Shown here in pieces: positions 1 to 7,438 of a stretch of DNA of 64,000 nucleotides; the first letter of the stretch is position 1, and every line of letters starts with the position of its first letter. The DNA is from Cellvibrio sp. PSBB023 (GTDB lineage Bacteria; Pseudomonadota; Gammaproteobacteria; Pseudomonadales; Cellvibrionaceae). A program made the translations under genes and the position numbers. The stretch lies in contig NZ_CP019799.1 of the NCBI RefSeq assembly GCF_002007605.1, positions 2,954,001 through 3,018,000 on the forward strand, read 5' to 3'. Under the pieces are notes generated by a model that saw only the letters and a program-made list of their open reading frames with translations, did not search any database and was not told the DNA's origin.

Positions 1-331
1 TAGTGCCATCGAACTCATCGCTCCACACCAGTTCCCAACCATTGCTACTCGCTGCAGATGAGCTTGCAGGCGCTGACGAACTGGCAGGTGTCGAACTGCT
101 GGATTCGGTAACACTGCTAGAGGACTCCACCACTGCGCTGGTATCGCTGCTGGAGGCATCTGCTGAACTACTGCTGGACGATTCCACAACAGCACTCGTC
201 GCCACACTGGACGATGAGCTGGCAGGCTTGCTGCCACCGCTGGAACCGCCACAACCAATCAGGCTCACCAGTGCCAGCGTCAGAGACGCTTGCACGAGTG
301 GCCGGGCGAGCATTTTTTGATGAATTTTCAT
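1..331 (-). CDS. GH16-type secreted glucanase lipoprotein, N-terminal part only
   Basis: Reading the minus strand from ATG at 331 gives an open frame of 110 codons that runs off the window edge. The first 25 residues are a lipoprotein signal ending in the lipobox SLIGC. A linker of about 70 residues follows, made of poly-serine blocks split by TSAVVE, then NGWELVWSDEFDGT, which is the usual start of a GH16 beta-glucanase/laminarinase domain. The catalytic motif lies outside the window. AGGTAG sits just upstream of this ATG; an internal ATG at 313 is less likely because it would shorten the signal. Role inferred from the family: endo-hydrolysis of beta-1,3(1,4)-glucans at the cell surface. The GH3 exo-glucosidase next door on the same strand fits glucan breakdown. 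Confidence 0.8.
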   Translation of the reverse strand, partial: MKIHQKMLARPLVQASLTLALVSLIGCGGSSGGSKPASSSSSVATSAVVESSSSSSADASSSDTSAVVESSSSVTESSSSTPASSSAPASSSAASSNGWELVWSDEFDGT

Positions 332-394
332 TTTCTACCTCGTTGTTATTGTTAGGTTTTATTATCTATAGCGCTGGATCAAACTCTGTTTTAA

Positions 395-422
395 CCGGTA
401 CTGCGCGCGTCTACAGCACCGG
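395..422 (-). terminator. Possible terminator after the GH3 gene
   Basis: Inverted repeat CCGGTACTG (395-403) and CAGCACCGG (414-422) with one mismatch, lying 15 bases past the GH3 stop. The T-run on the minus strand is poor, so this may only be a hairpin. Confidence 0.35.
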
Positions 423-436
423 CAGGGACACTCGGG

Positions 437-2986
437 TTATTCGGGGCACGCGGGTGCTTTGGCATTTTTATCGATGCGCAGGTTGTACAGACTCATATCC
501 AATGTGCCGCTGGTGCTCAGCGTGAAAGGAGTCAGTACCATGTCCAGCTTCACGCGTTTTTGCGCAAAGCACTCAAGGGCGATGGTGATGGACGTCCACT
601 CACCCGGTGCTGCCGCGTTCAGGGATGGGGTCAGCGCAATATCACCGCCACAATCACTGCCGCAGAACATGCCGAGGCGAACATCGGCGCTGGGTTTGCT
701 ATCCACTTTCACATCGAATACCAAGGCTCCACCGGCATAGGCACTCAGGTCGTTGCGCTCGGTAGCTACAAAACTCACACTGGCATTGGCTGAACCGTCC
801 CACTGCAAGCGGCGCGCATCTTCCTGCACCTTGTAGTCAAGAGAGGAAACCGTCACAGCGCCCAAGGTGCCGCTACTGGTAGTCACCGGAGCCATGTTGT
901 TGAGGTGATCCAACAACACCAATTGCCAGGGATTCATAACCCGCTGATTGAAAATGGGCAGACTGTCGGGTGTGGCGCTCGCGGCAAGTTGACCAGCGGT
1001 TTCATCCAGCAGTGCGGTTTCGGTTTTATCGCCATAGCGCAGGCCAAAACCATAGGGGAATTGAGGCTGATAATCCGCATCGCCAACGTTGAGTGGAGTT
1101 TGGGTTGGGGACGATGGCCAGGAGAAGGGCAAGGTGCCTTTCAGGTCAATGTTCACCGAGCCATCGGCTTTTGCGAGTACCACATCGGCCACGCCCACGC
1201 CTTCAGAACCCGGAAGCCACACCACGGCAAAGGCATCGGAGGCATTGATAAACTCATTCGTCCACAGCGGACGACCGGTGATAAACAGCGAAACCACCTT
1301 GATGCCATCGGCTTTTAATTTTTTCAGCAGCGCCAGATTGGTTGAGTCTTTGTAAGCCAGTTGATTCACATCGCCCTGCATTTCCGCGTAAGGGTCTTCA
1401 CCGAATACCACAAATGCTACGTCGGGTTTTTGCTGATAGGAACCATCCACACTCAGCGCAACCGAGCCACCCGCGGCGGTCACTGCATCAGCAATACCTT
1501 TATAGATAGAAGAGCCACCGGGGAAGTCCGCGTTGGTATTGCCTGTGCCCTGCCAGGTAATACTCCAGCCACCGGATTGTTTGCCAATATCGTCGGCACC
1601 ATCGCCCGCCACCAAAATCTTAGCGCTGGGCTTAACCGGCAATACTTGCTGATTATTTTTCAGTAACACGATGGATTCACGCACCGCCTGACGGGCAATA
1701 GCGCGATGCTCAGGCGCACCTATCACTTCGCGCTTGCCGGCCAATTCACGGCTGGATGGCACACCTTTTTCAAACAAACCCGCACGCAACTTCACACGCA
1801 GAATACGCGCAACGGCGTCGTCCAATCGCGCCATGGAAATTTCGCCGCTTTTCACTTGCGCCAGGGTGTTGTGATACAACTCCTTCCAGTTGGCATCGGG
1901 CGCCATAAAAATATCCAGCCCGGCATTGATCGCCTCCGCACAACTTACCGGCGTGCAACCAGAGACAAACGCGTGACCATTCCAATCGCCAACCACAAAA
2001 CCATCAAACCCCATAGTGTGTTTGAGCTGATCGGTCAGCAGATATTTGTGTCCGTGCAATTTCACATCCTGCCAACTATTGAACGACGCCATCACCGTTT
2101 GCGCGCCTGCTGCCAGTGCCGTTTCATAACCTGCATTGTGGATACGCACCAACTCTTCTTCGCTGATCGCTGCGTTACCGCGATCCACACCACCCAAGGT
2201 GCCGCCATCGGCTAAAAAGTGTTTTGCCGTTGCAACCACATGGCGCTCACTCAAAAAGCCATCGCCTGCGGCGCCCTGCAAACCTTTTACCATCACACCG
2301 CCATAGGCTCTGACGACAGCCGGATCTTCAGAATAGGATTCATAAGTGCGCCCCCAACGGTCATCGCGCACCACAGCAAGCGTCGGCGCAAAACTCCAAT
2401 CAATCCCTGTCACCGCAATTTCAGCAGCGGTAGCGGCACCGATTTGCTGAATCAATTCCGGGTTACGCGCAGCCCCCAAACCAATATTGTGCGGGAACAG
2501 CGTCGCACCAATAATGTTGTTGTGACCATGAACCGCATCGGTTCCCCACATCACAGGGATAGCAATACGCCCACCTTCAGTGCTCATGGATGCCGTATAA
2601 AATGCATCCGCCAAGGCCAACCAATCCTCCACCGTCGCGTGCTTATTTTCATCAGGAAAAGAACCGCCGCCATTTAACACAGCGCCAACGGAATATTGCG
2701 TGACATCCTGTGGGGTCACATGGCGCAATTCGGGCTGAATCAACTGTCCCACTTTCTGTTCCAGCGACAACTGACTCAATAATTCGGTAATTTTTGCTTC
2801 GATTGCCGGGTCTTTTTTCACTGCGCTCTCAATGCGCGGCCACAGGGATTTCTCAGGAGACAACTGCGCCTCAACATTGCTTGCAGCCGCACTCGTTTCA
2901 TGTGAAGGCTTTTCACAACCACTCAAAGCGACCAGAACCGCAAGGCTGCAAGCAACCGCCGTCAGCGGTTTATAGAAATTGGACAT
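437..2986 (-). CDS. GH3 beta-glucosidase / exo-1,4-beta-glucan glucohydrolase lipoprotein (Cel3A/ExoP-like)
   Basis: An 849-residue glycoside hydrolase family 3 enzyme. It begins with a lipoprotein signal (lipobox LSGC, Cys24). The TIM-barrel domain (about 60-430) carries WGTDAVHG, the KHF sugar-binding motif (about 255) and GFDGFVVGDWNG, whose Asp334 should be the catalytic nucleophile. The alpha/beta domain follows (VRESIVLLKNN; PFGFGLRYGD near its end), and then a C-terminal jelly-roll of about 150 residues like the ExoP C-terminal domain. The start at 2986 is preferred over upstream codons because AGAGAGG lies 6-7 bases before it and the signal peptide begins there. Predicted role: removal of glucose from cello-oligosaccharides or mixed-linkage glucans while anchored in the outer membrane. 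A GH16 gene follows it on the same strand. The leader upstream contains a terminator (3066-3109). Confidence 0.93.
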   Translation of the reverse strand: MSNFYKPLTAVACSLAVLVALSGCEKPSHETSAAASNVEAQLSPEKSLWPRIESAVKKDPAIEAKITELLSQLSLEQKVGQLIQPELRHVTPQDVTQYSVGAVLNGGGSFPDENKHATVEDWLALADAFYTASMSTEGGRIAIPVMWGTDAVHGHNNIIGATLFPHNIGLGAARNPELIQQIGAATAAEIAVTGIDWSFAPTLAVVRDDRWGRTYESYSEDPAVVRAYGGVMVKGLQGAAGDGFLSERHVVATAKHFLADGGTLGGVDRGNAAISEEELVRIHNAGYETALAAGAQTVMASFNSWQDVKLHGHKYLLTDQLKHTMGFDGFVVGDWNGHAFVSGCTPVSCAEAINAGLDIFMAPDANWKELYHNTLAQVKSGEISMARLDDAVARILRVKLRAGLFEKGVPSSRELAGKREVIGAPEHRAIARQAVRESIVLLKNNQQVLPVKPSAKILVAGDGADDIGKQSGGWSITWQGTGNTNADFPGGSSIYKGIADAVTAAGGSVALSVDGSYQQKPDVAFVVFGEDPYAEMQGDVNQLAYKDSTNLALLKKLKADGIKVVSLFITGRPLWTNEFINASDAFAVVWLPGSEGVGVADVVLAKADGSVNIDLKGTLPFSWPSSPTQTPLNVGDADYQPQFPYGFGLRYGDKTETALLDETAGQLAASATPDSLPIFNQRVMNPWQLVLLDHLNNMAPVTTSSGTLGAVTVSSLDYKVQEDARRLQWDGSANASVSFVATERNDLSAYAGGALVFDVKVDSKPSADVRLGMFCGSDCGGDIALTPSLNAAAPGEWTSITIALECFAQKRVKLDMVLTPFTLSTSGTLDMSLYNLRIDKNAKAPACPE

Positions 2987-3065
2987 AGATGACCTCTCTG
3001 AAAAATCAATATTCTTGTAGTTATTACCACCGCTGATGGATGGCATGCTCAACAGTGTCGATAAC

Positions 3066-3109
3066 GAAAAAAGCCCCCGTTTTCTGCAAGACTGGAGAAT
3101 GCGGGGGCT
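3066..3109 (-). terminator. Intrinsic terminator in the leader of the GH3 gene
   Basis: On the minus strand AGCCCCCG (from 3109) pairs with CGGGGGCT (to 3072) across a loop of about 22 bases with extra pairing, and is followed at once by six T. It lies upstream of the GH3 start (2986), so it ends a leader or a small transcript that comes before the GH3 gene, not the GH3 mRNA. Confidence 0.7.
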
Positions 3110-3260
3110 AAGCAAGGAGAGTTAACAGGCGCAGGAATGAAGCATCACCCACCACACCGGTTAACACCCAAGGGGACCTGACATCACCCAGGGGTTCATA
3201 GCCAATGAGAAAACCATCAGCAAAACATTTACGAGGCTCAACCACGGGCACATCGCTCAT
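3108..3260 (-). CDS. Possible small ORF (50 aa) or leader peptide upstream of the GH3 gene
   Basis: ATG at 3260 opens a 50-codon frame (MSDVPVVEPRKCF... ending LRLLTLLA) whose TAG stop sits inside the stem of the terminator at 3066-3109. The frame stays open upstream to 3437, but that extension is low-complexity promoter-like DNA. There is no clear Shine-Dalgarno sequence and I recognise no family. It may be chance. The placement of its stop in the terminator stem is the only reason to list it. Confidence 0.25.
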   Translation of the reverse strand: MSDVPVVEPRKCFADGFLIGYEPLGDVRSPWVLTGVVGDASFLRLLTLLA

Positions 3261-3518
3261 GCTTACGGGATGAAGAGTGGCAGCTAAGAAAAAAACTGTC
3301 GTCCCACTTTCGCGTTGAGCGGAACGTGGTGCAAAAACAAACAATAGTGGGGCGTTCGCCTGCACACTCTTTTTTTGCACACTATTTACTCGCACTATCC
3401 CATCTTCATCGCACGTCAAAAGTGGGACAGCCACCACAGGAAAAGATCGTTAAGCTGTATTTCGCTTGGGAAAGTAAACAACACCCAGTAATCGCACTGA
3501 TACAAGGAAATGCAGATC
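3261..3518. promoter_or_regulatory. Intergenic region between the GH3 leader and the 3519 gene
   Basis: No convincing gene. It holds a GTCCCACTTT / AAAGTGGGAC inverted pair (3301-3310 and 3419-3428), AATAGTGGGGCG near 3343, and three closely spaced CACT-containing repeats at 3363-3396 (GCACACTCT, GCACACTAT, GCACTATCC). AAAAGTGG-type motifs recur upstream of the TonB receptor at about 10.55-10.92 kb, so these may be regulator sites. Confidence 0.4.
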
Positions 3519-4232
3519 ATGACGCGCCCCTACACACTGGCTTTATTGGCCGTAATCGCCCTTGTTGTTGGCATTCAGGTTATTCAATGGCCGGATTCCA
3601 AACCCCGCACAACAATTGCCACCTCACCTCAGGCGCTGCCAATCCATACCCTTGAGCAGCCCAGTGAAATCGCACAATTACAGCAACACATCCAACAACT
3701 CGAAACTGAAAACCTGCAGCTTAAGCAGCAAGTACGCAGGCTCTTATCCATGCAGCCCACGCCAGATGCAACTACCGCCAGCAATGCCACCAAGAGCACA
3801 CAGCTAGCGCAACTGGAAAGCCTGGAAATGGAAAAACAACAGCGCAAAGCCAGGGACGTTATTAATTGGGTTATGCAATCCCAACATGCCGATAGCAACT
3901 TTGATTTAAATAATGCGCTGCTACGCCGTTTTGAACAGGAACACAGGGACCCCACTTGGGCCGAACAACAAGAAGGCTATTACCGACAACTTTTTAGTGA
4001 ACGAACAGATCTGCAAGGTATTGCATTGCGCGATGCCCAATGCCGCAGCACCCAATGTGAAATCACTATTGGTATTGTCAACGTCGAACAGTCAGACCAA
4101 TTTTTTCAAACAATCAGCAGCGCATTGGCGGCCAATGGTCAACCAGTCGCCATTATGATCGCGGCCGATGCGCGAAGTGGCACAAGTAAATTATATATAA
4201 GCAACAGCGAAAACAGCTTTGATTTCAACTAG
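3519..4232 (+). CDS. Membrane-anchored coiled-coil protein of unknown function
   Basis: A 237-residue protein that I do not recognise. A short basic start (MTRPYT) leads into one hydrophobic segment (about 7-22, LALLAVIALVVGIQVI) with no lipobox, so an inner-membrane anchor with a periplasmic body is likely. Residues about 50-75 form a heptad-rich coiled coil (QLQQHIQQLETENLQLKQQV) and a second Gln/Lys-rich helix lies near 100-120. The C-terminal 90 residues look globular and contain a CRSTQC motif that could form a disulfide. ATG codons at 3510 and 3519 are in frame. AAGGAA touches the first and is 9 bases from the second, so 3519 is chosen. It is divergent from the GH3 gene and appears monocistronic. 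Confidence 0.7.
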   Translation: MTRPYTLALLAVIALVVGIQVIQWPDSKPRTTIATSPQALPIHTLEQPSEIAQLQQHIQQLETENLQLKQQVRRLLSMQPTPDATTASNATKSTQLAQLESLEMEKQQRKARDVINWVMQSQHADSNFDLNNALLRRFEQEHRDPTWAEQQEGYYRQLFSERTDLQGIALRDAQCRSTQCEITIGIVNVEQSDQFFQTISSALAANGQPVAIMIAADARSGTSKLYISNSENSFDFN

Positions 4233-4265
4233 GCATGCAGCCTTAAAAATCATTAAAGCTCTCGC

Positions 4266-4286
4266 GACTTTTTCATTGAAAAAGTC
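4266..4286 (+). terminator. Short hairpin after the 3519 gene
   Basis: GACTTTTTCA and TGAAAAAGTC form a perfect inverted repeat around a single T, 33 bases past the stop. No T-run follows, so termination is uncertain. Confidence 0.3.
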
Positions 4287-4416
4287 CAATAGCGGGCTTG
4301 GTAATAAATAAAGAAGGACGCTTTATTAAACAGGTGATGTGACGATCATCGCCGTGAACACCGGCAGGAGCCAGTGATTTCACACGAACTATAAATTTAA
4401 ATAAATTGGAGCTTTT

Positions 4417-4932
4417 ATGAAATTTTCTAAGGCATTAGCAGGTTTTAGTTTCTTGGTTTTAGGCTGTGTAGCAATCAATGCAAGCGCCCAAACACCAGCA
4501 TGCACCTGGAGCGGTATTAGTGGAAATAGCCATGGCAACTACTCCTATGTAACATTCGGTTGTAAAACCAGTAGCAATGTTACTGTAGCAACACGTGTAG
4601 ATACGCTTCTCTCCGGCCAAGTTCAAAGCTGTGGAGCTGTCAGTATTTCTGCCGGATACCAGAATACTAATATCAAACAAGGCTCCACTTACCCATCATT
4701 ATGTAATGACATTATCATTGCATCGGGCACTCCACCGAGCTCATCAAGCACATCAAGCTCCTCATCAGCTTCAAATCAGTGCAACACTGGCTATTCTCAA
4801 GTTTTCCAAACTGGACCGGGTGTAATTCCAGCATTCAATCCGAGCTCTTGTGGCCCACAACCGCAATGCAAACATAGCGTAACGCCACTGGATCAACACT
4901 CTTATCCACGATTAAAATATACTTGTCTTTAA
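4417..4932 (+). CDS. Secreted cysteine-rich protein with poly-serine linker
   Basis: A 171-residue protein with no family that I can name. Residues 1-24 look like a Sec signal ending NASA/QTPA; an LVLGC sequence inside the hydrophobic core leaves a lipoprotein reading possible. After cleavage there is a domain of about 80 residues, a serine linker (about 107-118) and a C-terminal domain of about 50 residues. The predicted mature chain has eight cysteines (29, 49, 72, 96, 122, 145, 151, 170), consistent with four disulfides. The linker is the type that joins catalytic and binding modules in Cellvibrio secreted enzymes, so a small carbohydrate-binding or enzyme-accessory protein is one guess, but no binding-module signature is visible. 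TTGGAG lies 6-7 bases before the ATG. Confidence 0.75.
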   Translation: MKFSKALAGFSFLVLGCVAINASAQTPACTWSGISGNSHGNYSYVTFGCKTSSNVTVATRVDTLLSGQVQSCGAVSISAGYQNTNIKQGSTYPSLCNDIIIASGTPPSSSSTSSSSSASNQCNTGYSQVFQTGPGVIPAFNPSSCGPQPQCKHSVTPLDQHSYPRLKYTCL

Positions 4933-4939
4933 TCAAGAC

Positions 4940-4963
4940 ACTGCCTCTCTGATGAGAGGCAGT
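4940..4963. terminator. Hairpin between convergent genes
   Basis: ACTGCCTCTC and GAGAGGCAGT form a perfect 10-bp stem with a TGAT loop, between the convergent 4417 gene and the halogenase. It lacks a T-run, so it is a weak or protein-assisted terminator at best. Confidence 0.4.
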
Positions 4964-4990
4964 TAAGCAATTCACAAGCATGTGCAGTCA

Positions 4991-6499
4991 TTACATATTA
5001 CTGGCTTTGCAATAGCTCTCAAGAAAATCGCTGTGGCTCGGCAACTGCTTAACCAGGTTCTGAGCAGACATTTTTATACCATATAAAAATGCTGCAAGCT
5101 CTTCATCACTCATCATGTCAACAATTTGATGGTACTGTTTCGGCATAATGCCTTGCCCCAACAAGACCTGAACCCAGTTATTTTCTCCAAAAAGCTCTCC
5201 GGGAACCTTAAAAATTTTCCCTGACTCTCTGAACAGTTCCAGCTTGTGTTTAAGAGAGTCCGGCACGGTCATATTGCGGCAATAGCGCCAAAAAGGTGTG
5301 TCCGTTCTTTGTGTTGTGTTGTAGTGCAGAATAATAAAATCCCTGACATTGTTAGTTTCAATTTTGGTTTGCGCATTGAATTCATCAATATCAAATTGCT
5401 GAATTCCACCAGAGGGGAACAAGCTCACTAAACGTAAAATACCTTGCTGGACAAGATGGATACTGGTTGATTCAAGAGGTTCAATAAAACCACTGGCAAG
5501 CCCCAATGCAACACAATTTTTATTCCAGTGTTTTAAGCGCTGGCCCGAACGGAATTTGATGACTCTCGGCTCAAAGAATGGATCGCCATCCACATTTTGT
5601 AATAATGTTTTCTTTGCATCATCATCACTTAAATAACGACTGCAATATACCAACCCTGATCCTTCCCGATGCTGCAAGGGGATACGCCATTGCCAACCAA
5701 AATCCCGTGCAATTGCACGGGTGTAGGGAACCGGCGGCCCAACCAGTGTGGTCTGAACTGCAACGGCCCTGTCGCAAGGAAGCCAATGCGACCAATCCTC
5801 ATAACCTGTATGTAAAGTTTGCTCAATTAATAAAGCTGCAAAACCAGAACAATCAATAAATAAATCGCCCTCGATAAGCTGCCCGGATGCAAGGCTAACC
5901 GACTCGATAAATCCTGTATCCGCATTAGTCGTCACATGGGTTATCTTGCCTTCAGCGCGTTTGACGCCACTATTTTCAGCAATCTTTCGTAAAAACTTTG
6001 CATATAACGCAGCATCAAAATGGTACGCATAATTGACTTGGTAATTGTGACCATCCCTTGATCTGGGCAATATGGCAAATTTACCGGCTCTTGCGGCTAA
6101 ATGCTCAACACAATAATCACCATAACCATCACCTATGCCATTGCGTAAGCCTTTAAGCCAGCAATGCCAAAAACCAGCGGCCCAATGATCCTTACCCGTT
6201 TTACCAAAAGCGTGGATGTATTTATCATCCTGCTCTTTCCAATGCTCAAAAGAGATTCCCAATTTAATCGTGCCCTGACAGGCCGACATAAATTCCTGCT
6301 CTTTTATACCTAACAAACCGTGAAAATTGATAAGTGGCGGCACGGTTGCTTCACCCACTCCGACAGTGCTAATTTCATCAGATTCAACGAGTGAGATATC
6401 CAGAGTCTTACCGAGGATTTTTGATAGGGCAGCTGCAGTCATCCAACCAGCAGTACCACCGCCGACAATAACAACCTTATGTATTGCATTGGCTTTCAT
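4991..6499 (-). CDS. Flavin-dependent halogenase, tryptophan-halogenase (PrnA/RebH) family
   Basis: A 502-residue FADH2-dependent halogenase. The FAD-binding motif GGGTAGW is at 13-19. Lys79 in GTIKLG aligns by position with the catalytic lysine of PrnA and RebH. The diagnostic WxWxIP motif (GWQWRIPL) is at 268-275. GFIEPLEST (337-345) holds the glutamate thought to help position the hypohalous acid. All key residues are present, so it should be active. The substrate is unknown: members beside TonB receptors are often annotated as tryptophan halogenases, but free tryptophan need not be the target. GGGGGAG lies 3-4 bases before the ATG. It is the last gene of a TonB receptor - SapC - halogenase series, and a flavin reductase is not adjacent. 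Confidence 0.92.
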   Translation of the reverse strand: MKANAIHKVVIVGGGTAGWMTAAALSKILGKTLDISLVESDEISTVGVGEATVPPLINFHGLLGIKEQEFMSACQGTIKLGISFEHWKEQDDKYIHAFGKTGKDHWAAGFWHCWLKGLRNGIGDGYGDYCVEHLAARAGKFAILPRSRDGHNYQVNYAYHFDAALYAKFLRKIAENSGVKRAEGKITHVTTNADTGFIESVSLASGQLIEGDLFIDCSGFAALLIEQTLHTGYEDWSHWLPCDRAVAVQTTLVGPPVPYTRAIARDFGWQWRIPLQHREGSGLVYCSRYLSDDDAKKTLLQNVDGDPFFEPRVIKFRSGQRLKHWNKNCVALGLASGFIEPLESTSIHLVQQGILRLVSLFPSGGIQQFDIDEFNAQTKIETNNVRDFIILHYNTTQRTDTPFWRYCRNMTVPDSLKHKLELFRESGKIFKVPGELFGENNWVQVLLGQGIMPKQYHQIVDMMSDEELAAFLYGIKMSAQNLVKQLPSHSDFLESYCKASNM

Positions 6500-6600
6500 A
6501 TCTCCCCCTTCAACATCTGCCAGTCTGAAAACTCACGTGATAAAATGCACAACGCAACCATGGGCTGCAACAAAGCCGTCGTAATTATCCTGTCACCCTA

Positions 6601-7338
6601 TCACTTATCTATCGATTGCAATCTCTTATTTTTTTCATCAATTAATGTACGAATGTTAGAGTGCGAGGCAACCACCATATAAATCGCTTGCAAATAACCC
6701 TGGTTATGCAGCCTTTCCAGCACATCCCCCTTCAGTGCACCAAGCTTATCTTCATTGATTGTATAGAAGCCTTGCAGTTGATTATTGGATCCGTCGTTCA
6801 ACTGAATATCCAGTGAAAAAGATTCCAACAAATCAAACTCCAGCAGCATATTGATAAAACCTTCACTATGTTCATAACCATAATGAATGGCCTCCAACAC
6901 AGAGGCGACACGCTCCAGATAGCTGGTATTTCCACCATGTGGCATAAATAGCAACTCACCCTCAGTTTCATTGACGCGAGGGTTATCCATGTCGATATGA
7001 ATAACCATTTGCTTTTTTGCAACACCTTCTTCCTGAAATTGCTGGAAGCCAATAAGGAAAGGATGACGCTCGATGGTGAGAGGGATATAGCGTGCATCCC
7101 AACCTCTATCAGTCAAAAAAAGGTTTTCTTTTTCTTTAAAACCCAAAAGGGCAATTGGATAAAAGCTTCCTGTTTTATTGTTTTTATGAAAGAAAATGGG
7201 GTAATAAGATTGAATATTTCTAAACTCAAGCGGAAAAGTTGCAGCAAACATAACATTATCGCCATACTTTTCCGATCTATCGATTATTACCCGCACATTT
7301 TTATGGGCAATATTATTTAACAAGACATGGTTACTCAT
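6601..7338 (-). CDS. SapC family protein
   Basis: A 245-residue soluble-looking protein matching the SapC family in overall pattern: N-terminal HKNVRVII, FAATFPLEFRNIQSYYPIFF, GFKEKENLFL, then DRGWDARYIPLTIERHPFLIG and GELLF. No signal peptide is visible, so it is probably cytoplasmic. SapC is named after a Campylobacter S-layer locus and its biochemical role is unclear. It often sits between TonB-dependent receptors and tryptophan-halogenase-like genes in Caulobacter, Xanthomonas and relatives, as here. The gene is AT-rich (20 of 60 G+C in 7141-7200 by hand count) compared with tkt. A terminator-like hairpin separates it from the upstream receptor, so its expression may depend on read-through. 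Confidence 0.88.
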   Translation of the reverse strand: MSNHVLLNNIAHKNVRVIIDRSEKYGDNVMFAATFPLEFRNIQSYYPIFFHKNNKTGSFYPIALLGFKEKENLFLTDRGWDARYIPLTIERHPFLIGFQQFQEEGVAKKQMVIHIDMDNPRVNETEGELLFMPHGGNTSYLERVASVLEAIHYGYEHSEGFINMLLEFDLLESFSLDIQLNDGSNNQLQGFYTINEDKLGALKGDVLERLHNQGYLQAIYMVVASHSNIRTLIDEKNKRLQSIDK

Positions 7339-7368
7339 ATTATTTCCAACATCAGGTTTTTTATTTTT

Positions 7369-7403
7369 TTAAGAGTAAAAAAGCCGCTGTAAAACAGCGG
7401 CTT
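7369..7403 (-). terminator. Intrinsic terminator or attenuator after the TonB receptor
   Basis: AAGCCGCTGT and ACAGCGGCTT pair around AAA (7381-7403) and are followed on the minus strand by six T. It lies between the receptor and sapC, so it would limit transcription of sapC and the halogenase relative to the receptor. Confidence 0.75.
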
Positions 7404-7438
7404 CAACATACAAAAAAATATAGTGTTTTAATAACAAC

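Noticed and set aside
3108..3437. 109-codon extended version of the small ORF before the GH3 gene
   Set aside because: The upstream half consists of promoter-like repeats and starts with GTG without a ribosome-binding site; only the 50-codon version is kept, at low confidence.
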